Assembly (NCBI RefSeq): GCF_001294335.1
Contig: NZ_LGKG01000185.1
Location: 124,001-188,000, forward strand
Direction of reading: 5' to 3'
Source: Streptomyces chattanoogensis
Lineage (GTDB): Bacteria > Actinomycetota > Actinomycetes > Streptomycetales > Streptomycetaceae
DNA length: 64,000 nt
The notes under the pieces are model-generated. The model searched no databases. It saw only the letters and a list, made by a program, of their open reading frames with translations, and was not told the DNA's origin. The position numbers and the translations under genes are program-made. Within the stretch, counting starts at the first letter, position 1. Each line of letters begins with the position of its first letter. Below are positions 34,213 to 41,944 of this stretch, one piece after another.

Positions 34213-35583
34213 GTGCCATCACGTACCGCTTCCACGCCGCGCGTCGCCGTACTCGCCGACTCGGACACCCGGTGGAAATGGGGCGCTTTGACAGCGTACC
34301 GAATCCAACCGGACATCCGGCTCGACGGATATCTGCTCCGCGGCCGCGCCACGCCCACGGTCCGCCAGCTCGACGAGGTCGGCGCCCGTGCGGACTCGCT
34401 GCGCGAAATCCGTGCGGTCGACTTCGTGCGGAAGATCGACCGTGGGTCCGACGGTAGTGGATACGACGTGGTGGTGCTCGCCTGTGTAGGCGGCGCGGTG
34501 CAAGCGATGCTGCACGGCCTCGCCCGCGCCTGGCAGACCGGGACATCGGCGGCTGCCGCCGCGGGCTCCCGCCGCCCCGTCGTCGTCACCGGCTATGTCG
34601 GCGTGGTCTACGAGAAGCTCGCCGACGGGCTGCTGCTGCGGCACGGCGCGGATGTCGTCCTCGCCAACTCCCGGCACGACGCGGACCGGTTCCGCGAGGT
34701 GTACCGAGGAGTGGGGGCCGACGACGGCAGCGTCGTCGAATGCGCCCTGCCGTTCCTCGGCGGCGAGCGCTACACCGGCCACTGCGACACCCGAAGCCGT
34801 GACCCCTACACCGTGGTGTTCGCCGCCCAGCCCTCCGTACCGGAGAGCCGCACCGACCGAACGTACCTGCTGCGCCGGGCCGTTGAGCACGCCCGCAGGC
34901 ACCCCGACCGCGAGGTGCTGATCAAGCTCCGCAGCAAGCCCGGCGAGCACACCACCCATATCGAGGAACTCCCGTACCAGAAGCTCGCCGCCAAGGCCCC
35001 CGGCGGACTGCCTGCCAACTGCCGCCTGGTGTACGGGAACATGGGCGAGGTCCTGGACCGCACCGACCTGCTGGTCACCGTCAGCTCCACCGCCGCCCTG
35101 GAGTCGCTGCACCGCGGCATCCCCACCGCCGTCCTCACCGACCTGGGCGTACGGGAAGTCCTCGGCAACCACCACTTCCTCGGCTCCGGCTGCCTGGCCT
35201 CCTGGGACGAGCTGGACGCCGGCCACCGGCCGGAGCCGGACGCGCAGTGGCTGGCCCGGCAGGGCGTGGCCGCCGACGGCCCGTACGAGAAGGCCTTCGA
35301 CGCCGCCCGCGCCCGGGTCACCGAGCTGCGCGAGGCCGACCGCCTCCCGCCGGTCACCCCCTACTACACACCCCGCACCGCCCCCGGCTACCTCCCCGGC
35401 ATCCTCGCCCGGCACGGCCTGGACCCGCACGGCGAACCGCTCGCCGGCTACACGGACGCCCCCGAGGAGACCGGCGGACTGCGCCGCGTCGCCCGCGAAA
35501 CCGTCCGGGAGGCCGCCCGCGGTGCCTACCGCCACGGCGTCCAGCGCGTCGCCCCCGCCATCCGCCGCTGGGGGCAGCTGTGA
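34213..35583 (+). CDS. DUF6716-type putative glycosyltransferase
   Basis: GTG 34213 (VPSRTASTPRVAVLADSDTR) is preferred; the frame is open to 34174. TAGCGT at 34199-34204 could be a -10 box, giving a nearly leaderless transcript. The 456-aa product has RVAVLADSDTRWKWGALTAY and a C-terminal half with VLIKLRSKPGEHTTHIEELP and LLVTVSSTAALESLHRGIPT, the Lys/His plus Ser-Thr pattern of GT-B transferases acting on CMP-sugars. It begins the plus-strand operon with the cytidylyltransferase and synthase. Confidence 0.75.
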   Translation: MPSRTASTPRVAVLADSDTRWKWGALTAYRIQPDIRLDGYLLRGRATPTVRQLDEVGARADSLREIRAVDFVRKIDRGSDGSGYDVVVLACVGGAVQAMLHGLARAWQTGTSAAAAAGSRRPVVVTGYVGVVYEKLADGLLLRHGADVVLANSRHDADRFREVYRGVGADDGSVVECALPFLGGERYTGHCDTRSRDPYTVVFAAQPSVPESRTDRTYLLRRAVEHARRHPDREVLIKLRSKPGEHTTHIEELPYQKLAAKAPGGLPANCRLVYGNMGEVLDRTDLLVTVSSTAALESLHRGIPTAVLTDLGVREVLGNHHFLGSGCLASWDELDAGHRPEPDAQWLARQGVAADGPYEKAFDAARARVTELREADRLPPVTPYYTPRTAPGYLPGILARHGLDPHGEPLAGYTDAPEETGGLRRVARETVREAARGAYRHGVQRVAPAIRRWGQL

Positions 35584-35621
35584 CGACCCCCGATGCCCCC
35601 AGCCCTACCAAGGAGCCCGCC

Positions 35622-36827
35622 ATGCCATCCACAGTCGTGGCCGTCATCCCCGCCCGCGGTGGATCCAAGGGCGTACCCGCCAAGAACCTCGCCGCCGTCG
35701 GAGGCGTGCCCCTCGTGGCCCGCGCGATCCGCGAGGCCCGGGCCGCCCGCCTGGTCACCGATGTCGTGGTCTCCACCGACGACGCCGGGATCGCGGCCGC
35801 CGCACGGGCCGCCGGGGCCGTGGTCGTCCGCCGCCCCGGCGATATCGCGGGCGACACCGCCACCAGCGAGGCCGCCGTCCTGCACGCCATGGACGCGTAC
35901 GAGGAAGAGCAGGGCACGACGGTCGACGCGGTGCTGCTGGTCCAGTGCACCAGCCCGTTCCTCGTCCGCGAGGACATCGACGGGGTCGCCGCCGCGGTCG
36001 TCGAGGGCGGCGCCGACAGCGCGCTGACCGTCGCCCCCTTCCACGGCTTCGTCTGGCGGGACGCGGAGGCAGCAGTTGCCGACACAGCCGGCGCCACCGA
36101 CGGCGGCCACGGCGTCAACCACGACAAGTCCTTCCGGCCGCGCCGCCAGGACCGCCCCCAGGACCTGCTGGAGACCGGCGCCGCCTACGCCATGGACGCG
36201 GCCGGCTTCCGCATCAGCGGCCACCGCTTCTTCGGCCGTACGGAACTCGTCCGCACCGACCCCGCCCGGGTGCTGGAGATCGACGATCCGCACGATCTCG
36301 CCCGCGCCCGCGCGCTCGCACCGCTGCTCGACGCCCCGCGCCCTGGATCCCTCCCCACCAGCGACGACATCGACGCGGTGGTCCTCGACTTCGACGGCAC
36401 CCAGACCGACGACCGGGTGCTGATCGACGCGGACGGGCGGGAGATCGTCGCCGTGCACCGCGGCGACGGCCTCGGCATCGCCGCGCTGCGCAAGGCGGAG
36501 CTGAAGCTGCTGATCCTCTCGACCGAGCAGAACCCGGTCGTCGCCGCCCGGGCCCGCAAGCTCCAGGTGCCTGTCCTGCACGGCATCGACCGCAAGGACC
36601 TCGCCCTCAAGCAGTGGTGCGAGGAGACCGGCACCGACCCCGAGCGGGTGCTCTACGTCGGCAACGACGTCAACGACCTGCCGTGCTTCGACCTCGTCGG
36701 CTGGCCGGTCGCGGTCGCCTCCGCCCACGACGTGGTGCGCGGCGCGGCCCGCGCGGTCACCGCGACCCCCGGAGGCAGCGGCGCGATCCGCGAGATCGCC
36801 GCCTGGCTCCTGGGCCCCTCCCTGTAA
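35622..36827 (+). CDS. neuA: Acylneuraminate/Kdn cytidylyltransferase fused to HAD phosphatase
   Basis: ATG 35622 follows AAGGAG. The N-terminal domain (residues 1-235) has AVIPARGGSKGVPAKNLAAV, the CMP-sialate synthetase nucleotide-binding motif, then LLVQCTSPFLVREDIDGV. The C-terminal domain (from about 248) has VVLDFDGTQTDD with Asp256 and Asp258, ILSTEQNPVVAARARKLQVP and YVGNDVNDLPC, a KdsC-like HAD phosphatase. The fusion could remove phosphate from Kdn-9-phosphate and then activate the free acid to CMP-Kdn. Animal CMP-sialate synthetases carry a similar extra domain. It is 401 aa, followed by the NeuB-type gene. Confidence 0.9.
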   Translation: MPSTVVAVIPARGGSKGVPAKNLAAVGGVPLVARAIREARAARLVTDVVVSTDDAGIAAAARAAGAVVVRRPGDIAGDTATSEAAVLHAMDAYEEEQGTTVDAVLLVQCTSPFLVREDIDGVAAAVVEGGADSALTVAPFHGFVWRDAEAAVADTAGATDGGHGVNHDKSFRPRRQDRPQDLLETGAAYAMDAAGFRISGHRFFGRTELVRTDPARVLEIDDPHDLARARALAPLLDAPRPGSLPTSDDIDAVVLDFDGTQTDDRVLIDADGREIVAVHRGDGLGIAALRKAELKLLILSTEQNPVVAARARKLQVPVLHGIDRKDLALKQWCEETGTDPERVLYVGNDVNDLPCFDLVGWPVAVASAHDVVRGAARAVTATPGGSGAIREIAAWLLGPSL

Positions 36828-36918
36828 CTCCGTTACAGACCTTCCCGGCCCCGATACACCACCCCCTCACCACCCTTCCCGATCCACCGCGATCCCCCGA
36901 TATCGAAGGAACCTCCCC

Positions 36919-37851
36919 ATGAGCAGCAACTCCCGCATCCGCAACCTCGGCAACCGCGAGGCCGGCCCCGGCCGCCCCGTCTACGTCACCGGCGAGATCG
37001 GCATCAACCACAACGGCGACCTGGAGAACGCGTTCGCGCTGATCGACGCCGCCGCCGACGCCGGCTGCGACGCGGTCAAGTTCCAGAAGCGGACCCCGGA
37101 GATCTGCACCCCGCGCGACCAGTGGGACATCGAGCGCGACACCCCCTGGGGCCGGATGACCTACATCGACTACCGCCACCGTGTGGAGTTCGACGAGGAC
37201 GGCTACCGCGCCATCGACGAGTACTGCAAGAAGCGCGGCATCGCCTGGTTCGCCTCCCCGTGGGACGTCGAGTCCGTCGCCTTCCTCGAGAAGTTCGACG
37301 TGCCCTGCTACAAGGTCGCCTCCGCCTCGCTCACCGACGACGAGCTGCTGCGCGCCATGCGCGCCACCGGCCGTACGGTGATCCTCTCCACCGGCATGTC
37401 GACCCCCAAGCAGATCCGCCACGCGGTCGAGGTCCTGGGCAGCGACAACATCCTCCTCTGCCACGCCACCAGCACCTACCCGGCCAAGGCCGAGGAGCTC
37501 AACCTCCGCATGATCAACACCCTGCAGGAGGAGTACCCCAACGTCCCGATCGGCTACAGCGGCCACGAGACCGGCCTGCAGACCACCCTCGCCGCGGTCG
37601 CCCTCGGCGCCACCTTCATCGAGCGCCACATCACCCTCGACCGCGCCATGTGGGGCTCCGACCAGGCCGCCTCCGTCGAGCCGCAGGGCCTGTCCCGCCT
37701 GGTCCGCGACATCCGCACCATCGAGGAGTCCCTCGGTGACGGCGTCAAGAAGGTCTACGAGAGCGAGCTCGGCCCGATGAAGAAGCTGCGCCGCGTCACC
37801 GGTGTGGTGGCCGAGGCCGAGGCCGCCGACCGCGAGCCGGCCGCCGTCTGA
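36919..37851 (+). CDS. neuB: NeuB-family nonulosonate synthase lacking the SAF domain
   Basis: The 310-aa product has VYVTGEIGINHNGDLENAFA, then CDAVKFQKRTPEIC, the catalytic lid TTP-like region, and SGHETGLQTTLAAVALGATF with IERHITLDRAMWGSDQAAS. This condenses phosphoenolpyruvate with a mannose-type sugar to make a nine-carbon acid. Normal NeuB proteins are about 345 aa, with a C-terminal SAF (antifreeze-like) domain; here the chain ends soon after the barrel, so that domain is absent. The setting with a phosphatase fusion suggests a phosphorylated substrate, giving Kdn-9-phosphate. Confidence 0.9.
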   Translation: MSSNSRIRNLGNREAGPGRPVYVTGEIGINHNGDLENAFALIDAAADAGCDAVKFQKRTPEICTPRDQWDIERDTPWGRMTYIDYRHRVEFDEDGYRAIDEYCKKRGIAWFASPWDVESVAFLEKFDVPCYKVASASLTDDELLRAMRATGRTVILSTGMSTPKQIRHAVEVLGSDNILLCHATSTYPAKAEELNLRMINTLQEEYPNVPIGYSGHETGLQTTLAAVALGATFIERHITLDRAMWGSDQAASVEPQGLSRLVRDIRTIEESLGDGVKKVYESELGPMKKLRRVTGVVAEAEAADREPAAV

Positions 37852-37877
37852 CCGCCTGGCAGACAGGAGTTCCGCAC

Positions 37878-39092
37878 GTGAGCTCACCAGAAGGGACCCA
37901 CGCCGCCTTCGCGCCCGGCGTCGAGGTCCCGCCCCGGGAGACGACGGGCATCACCGCCCGTCGTCTCCTCGGGGTACCCCGGCAGCGCACCCGGACCGAC
38001 CCCACCGGTGACGACATGACCCCCGCCCCCGCGGACAGCGGCACCCTCGCCTTCGTCGAGAGCCCGGTCCAGCTGCTGAACGTCCTCGAATGGGCGCACA
38101 CCGCCCAGGCCACCGCCCTCACCGTCGTCGTGCTCTCCCCGCACGACCCGATGACCCGCGGCCAGCTGCGCCGGATGGCCGAACTCGCCCGCGACGAGGG
38201 CCACACGGTCCGCTGGGAAGAGGCCCGCGGCGGCCCCACCGCCCCGCTCCGCACCATCGGCGGCCTCACCCCGCTCCTCCGCCGCGCCTGCCGCATCGTC
38301 CTCGGCGACCCGTTCTCCCGCTACGTCCAGCTCCTGCTGACCCTCACCCGGGCCCGCGAGCTGGTGGTGGTCGACGACGGCACCGCCACCATGGAGTTCA
38401 TCGGCCAACTGGCCCGCGGCGAACGGCTGGTGCGCTGGCACCGCCACGGCACCGGACGCGGCGCCCGGGACCTGCTCTTCGCCCCGTTCGCGAACACGGC
38501 CCGCCGCCGGCTCACCCCGGCACCCGAGGGCCGCCGGCGCCGCCGCACCATCGGCCTCTTCAGCTCCATGCCCGTCGACGTGCCCCCCGGCGTCCAGGTC
38601 ACCGCCAACGACTTCGCCTGGACCCGCGCCCGCTTCGGCCCGCCCCGCCTCACCCGCGGCACCGACCTCGTCGGCACCTCCCTCGTCGAGACCGGCGTGG
38701 TCGACGCCGACCGCTATCTGGAGGCCGTACGCACCCTGGCCCGTACCCACGGCGCCACCCGCTACTTCGCCCACCGCCGCGAAAGCACCGACAAACTCCG
38801 CCGGCTCGCCACGGAGACGGGCCTGGAGGTCGTACGCCCCGACCTCCCCCTCGAACTGATCGCCCGCCGCGGCCCCATCGGCCGGCTGATCCTCAGCTTC
38901 CCCTCGACCGTCGTCCACACCCTGCCGCTCGCGCTCCTGGGCACCGAGGTCAGGGTCGCCGTCTGCGACATCGACCCGGCCTGGCTGACGGCCGGCGCCT
39001 CTCCGCGCGCACAGGGCTTTCTGGACGGCGTCACCGGCACAGCCCGTGACGTACAACGGCTCCATTTCACAGGGGAGCCGGCCGCCGGGTGA
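37878..39092 (+). CDS. GT52/polysialyltransferase-like glycosyltransferase
   Basis: GTG 37878 has AGGAG upstream; ATG 38016 is a serious alternative because the first 46 residues are poorly structured and carry a hairpin. The body begins GTLAFVESPVQLLNVLEWAH, characteristic of GT52 sialyltransferase-like proteins. RELVVVDDGTATMEFIGQLA, TRYFAHRRESTDKLRRLATE and LILSFPSTVVHTLPLALLGT supply the Asp-Gly, His-Arg and Ser-Thr motifs. It probably transfers the CMP-activated nonulosonate made by the two upstream genes. It follows neuB by 26 nt. Confidence 0.75.
   Translation: MSSPEGTHAAFAPGVEVPPRETTGITARRLLGVPRQRTRTDPTGDDMTPAPADSGTLAFVESPVQLLNVLEWAHTAQATALTVVVLSPHDPMTRGQLRRMAELARDEGHTVRWEEARGGPTAPLRTIGGLTPLLRRACRIVLGDPFSRYVQLLLTLTRARELVVVDDGTATMEFIGQLARGERLVRWHRHGTGRGARDLLFAPFANTARRRLTPAPEGRRRRRTIGLFSSMPVDVPPGVQVTANDFAWTRARFGPPRLTRGTDLVGTSLVETGVVDADRYLEAVRTLARTHGATRYFAHRRESTDKLRRLATETGLEVVRPDLPLELIARRGPIGRLILSFPSTVVHTLPLALLGTEVRVAVCDIDPAWLTAGASPRAQGFLDGVTGTARDVQRLHFTGEPAAG
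37938..37967 (+). terminator. Long hairpin at the start of the GT52-like gene
   Basis: GAGACGACGGGC at 37938-37949 pairs with GCCCGTCGTCTC at 37956-37967, with loop ATCACC. It lies between neuB and the ATG at 38016, inside the longer GTG-started frame. It is an attenuator or terminator candidate; there is no T tract. Confidence 0.5.
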
Positions 39093-39263
39093 CGCCGGGA
39101 GCGGCCGGTGGGCGGCCCTCGGACGGCCGCCGGAGGAAACTCAATTGCATACCCTCCCCGCGAACCATCCATGCCCCACCCGGGCTGATTTTCGTCCCCT
39201 AACGGGCTGAACTTTTGTTGATCGAGGGACAGTTGCCCCCTCGGGGCCCGTAACCTTCAACGG

Positions 39264-40469
39264 GTGAACGAACTGATGTCGCTCCCCGGTACCCTCCCCG
39301 AGACCCTGTTCGCCGAACTCATCGTCTTCCGCCGCGACTTGCACATGCACCCCGAGCTCGGCAACCAGGAGCTCCGCACCACCGCGGCGATCAAGGACCG
39401 TCTCGAGCGGGCCGGCCTGCACCCGCAGGTCCTGGCCACCGGTACCGGCCTCATCTGTGACATCGGTACGGAGGAGGGCGCCGCCGAAGGAGGCCTGCTG
39501 GCCCTCCGGGCGGACATCGACGCCCTCCCCATCCCCGACACCAAGACCGTCCCCTACGCCTCCTCGGTCCCCGGCCGCGCCCATGCCTGCGGCCACGACG
39601 TGCACACCACCGCCGTCCTCGGCGCGGGCCTGGTCCTGGCGGAACTGGCCCGCGAGGGACGGCTGCCCCGCCCCGTGCGCCTGCTCTTCCAGCCCGCGGA
39701 GGAGGTCCTCCCCGGCGGCGCCACCGACGCCCTCGAATCCGGCGTCCTGGAGAACGTCGGCCGCATCCTCGCCGTCCACTGCGACCCGCGCGTCGACGCC
39801 GGCCGGATCGGACTCCGCACGGGAGCGATCACCTCGGCCTGCGACCGTCTGGAGGTCGGGCTCGAGGGCCCCGGCGGCCATACCGCCCGCCCCCACCTGA
39901 CCACCGACATGGTCACCGCCGCAGCCCGGATCGCCCTCGACGTGCCGGCCCTGATCGCCCGCCGCGTGGACGCCCGCGCCGGCCTCGCCATCACCTGGGG
40001 CCGCCTGGAATCCGGCCACGCCTGCAACGTCATCCCCCAGCAGGCCGAGCTCTCCGGCACGGTCCGCTGCCTCGACCTCGACGCCTGGCACCAGGCCCCC
40101 GACCTCGTCCACGCCGCCATCGACGAGGTCGCCGCGCTGTACGGCGCCAAGTCCCAGATCACCTATGTCCGCGGCGTGCCCCCGGTCGTGAACGAGGCGG
40201 TGAGCGCCCAGCTCCTCAACGACGCCATGGCGGCCCGCCGGGGCCTCCACTCCATCGAGACCACCGAGCAGTCCCTCGGCGGCGAGGACTTCTCCTGGTA
40301 CCTCGAGCACGTCCCGGGCGCCATGGCCCGCCTCGGTGTCCGCCACCCCGGCGCCCGGCACCAGTACGACCTGCACCGCGGCGACTTCGACGTGGACGAA
40401 GAGGCGATCCGGGTGGGGGTCGAACTGTTCACGGCGGCGTCGCTGCTCGACGCGGGCCTCGCGGACTGA
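39264..40469 (+). CDS. M20 family amidohydrolase (N-acyl amino acid/hippurate hydrolase type)
   Basis: The 401-aa product has RRDLHMHPELGNQELRTTAA, LLALRADIDALPIPDT, GRAHACGHDVHTTAVLGAGL, LLFQPAEEVLPGGATDALES and ESGHACNVIPQQAELSGTVR, which give the metal ligands and dimer domain of M20D amidohydrolases. These cleave acyl groups from amino acids, or similar amides, in the cytosol. GTG 39264 is the start. There is no operon partner; it lies 171 nt after the GT52-like gene and ahead of the BMP lipoprotein gene. Confidence 0.9.
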   Translation: MNELMSLPGTLPETLFAELIVFRRDLHMHPELGNQELRTTAAIKDRLERAGLHPQVLATGTGLICDIGTEEGAAEGGLLALRADIDALPIPDTKTVPYASSVPGRAHACGHDVHTTAVLGAGLVLAELAREGRLPRPVRLLFQPAEEVLPGGATDALESGVLENVGRILAVHCDPRVDAGRIGLRTGAITSACDRLEVGLEGPGGHTARPHLTTDMVTAAARIALDVPALIARRVDARAGLAITWGRLESGHACNVIPQQAELSGTVRCLDLDAWHQAPDLVHAAIDEVAALYGAKSQITYVRGVPPVVNEAVSAQLLNDAMAARRGLHSIETTEQSLGGEDFSWYLEHVPGAMARLGVRHPGARHQYDLHRGDFDVDEEAIRVGVELFTAASLLDAGLAD

Positions 40470-40662
40470 CCCGCGCGCCGGGGCGATCGGAATCGGCCAG
40501 GTGCGGGGGACCCGCCGGATGCGATCTTGCCTGCGGGCCCGGGGGGCATCCCGCCCCCGACCTGCCCTCCGCCGCCCCGTGACCCATGGTCGCGGCCCCG
40601 TTACGGAGGGCCCCTTCGCGACGAATCGATAACGTCCACACAGTGGAGGGTTTTGCGCCAGG

Positions 40663-40679
40663 TCTACGCGCGTTAATCT
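40663..40679 (+). promoter_or_regulatory. Nucleoside-locus operator with -10 box, BMP gene
   Basis: CTACGCGCGTTA at 40664-40675 is an imperfect copy of the palindrome seen at three other nucleoside promoters. TAATCT at 40674-40679 is a TANNNT-type -10 box immediately at its right edge. The start codon is at 40727. Confidence 0.7.
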
Positions 40680-40726
40680 CCCGACAGTCAGCGCCAAAGG
40701 TGGCGCTACGAGTCGAAGGGGCCCTC

Positions 40727-41764
40727 GTGCACCGGGTATCCAAGATCGTTGCCGCGGGCATTGCCACCGCGGCCCTCACGCTCTCGCTGAGCGCCTGCGG
40801 CGAGTCGTCCACCGAGTCCGGTGGCAAGGACAAGGGCGTCGGGCTCGCCTTCGACGTCGGCGGCCGGGACGACCACTCGTTCAACGAGGCGGCGGCTCGT
40901 GGCGTGGACAAGGCCGAGAAGGACCTCGGCGTGAAGTCCAAGATGATGACCGCCAAGAACGGCGAGACCGAGGCGGACCGCGAGCAGCGGCTGTCCTCGC
41001 TGGCCGAGGCGGGCTTCAACCCCGTCATCGGGGTCGGCTTCAACTACGGCAAGTCCGTCAACAAGGTCGCCAAGCAGTTCCCGAAGACCACCTTCGGCGT
41101 CGTCGACTCCCCCTCCCAGGCCAAGAACGTCTACGGCATGGTCTTCGCCGAGCACGAGGGCTCCTACCTCGCCGGTGTCGCCGCCGCGCTGAAGAGCAAG
41201 ACCCACAAGGTCGGCTTCATCGGCGGTGTGAACAACGCGCTGATCCAGAAGTTCCAGGCCGGCTTCGAGCAGGGCGTCAAGGACACCGACTCCAAGGCGA
41301 AGGTCACCTCCGAGTACCTCTACGCCAACGACGACAAGGGCTTCAACGACCCGGCGGCCGCGAAGGGCAAGGCCAAGGGCATGCTCGACGCCGGTATCGA
41401 CGTGATCTACACCGCGGCCGGACAGTCCGGCAACGGCTCGATCGAGACCGTCGCCGGCAAGAAGGGCACCTGGGCGATCGGCGTCGACTCCGACCAGTAC
41501 CTGCAGCCGGGTCTGGCCAAGTACAAGAGCTCGATCCTCACGTCGGTGATGAAGAACGTCGACGTGGCGGTGTACGACCTGGTCAAGAGCGTGCATGACA
41601 AGAAGCCGCTGACCGGCAACAAGGCCTACACCCTCAAGGACGACGGCGTGCGGCTGTCCACCTCGGGCGGCTTCATCGACGACATCCAGGCCAAGATCGA
41701 CGCGGCGAAGAAGAAGATCGCGTCGGGCCAGGTGAAGGTCAACGACACCCCCGGCAAGCAGTAA
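40727..41764 (+). CDS. BMP-family nucleoside-binding lipoprotein
   Basis: From GTG 40727 the 345-aa product has a lipoprotein signal (VAAGIATAALTLSLSAC) with Cys24 as the lipid site. It continues GLAFDVGGRDDHSFNEAAAR, VYGMVFAEHEGSYLAGVAAA and VDSDQYLQPGLAKYKSSILT, the pattern of BMP/PnrA nucleoside-binding proteins. It delivers purine or pyrimidine nucleosides to the ABC transporter encoded just downstream. A strong hairpin follows, so it can be expressed above the transporter. It has its own copy of the shared operator. Confidence 0.92.
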   Translation: MHRVSKIVAAGIATAALTLSLSACGESSTESGGKDKGVGLAFDVGGRDDHSFNEAAARGVDKAEKDLGVKSKMMTAKNGETEADREQRLSSLAEAGFNPVIGVGFNYGKSVNKVAKQFPKTTFGVVDSPSQAKNVYGMVFAEHEGSYLAGVAAALKSKTHKVGFIGGVNNALIQKFQAGFEQGVKDTDSKAKVTSEYLYANDDKGFNDPAAAKGKAKGMLDAGIDVIYTAAGQSGNGSIETVAGKKGTWAIGVDSDQYLQPGLAKYKSSILTSVMKNVDVAVYDLVKSVHDKKPLTGNKAYTLKDDGVRLSTSGGFIDDIQAKIDAAKKKIASGQVKVNDTPGKQ

Positions 41765-41770
41765 GGTCTT

Positions 41771-41812
41771 TCCGGCCCGGCCCGGCGGCAGCACGCCGCC
41801 GCGCCGGGCCGT
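41771..41812 (+). terminator. Hairpin between the BMP gene and the ABC operon
   Basis: A GC stem is formed by CCGGCCCGGCCCGGCGGC near 41772-41789 and GCCGCCGCGCCGGGCC near 41795-41810. It may limit transcription into the transporter operon. Confidence 0.65.
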
Positions 41813-41860
41813 TCGCCGGTCCAGACCGGCAGCTTTTCCGGCTTTTTTTCGGCGTCAACA

Positions 41861-41875
41861 CTACGCGCGTAGCGT
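41861..41875 (+). promoter_or_regulatory. Nucleoside-locus operator with -10 box, ABC operon
   Basis: CTACGCGCGTAG at 41861-41872 is a perfect 12-bp palindrome. TAGCGT at 41870-41875 is a TANNNT -10 box overlapping its right end. Confidence 0.75.
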
Positions 41876-41944
41876 GGAGTTGGCGCGATATCTTCGCCTC
41901 CCCGCTCCTCAGTACCACTCCCTGTCCCCCAAGGAGAGTGCGCC

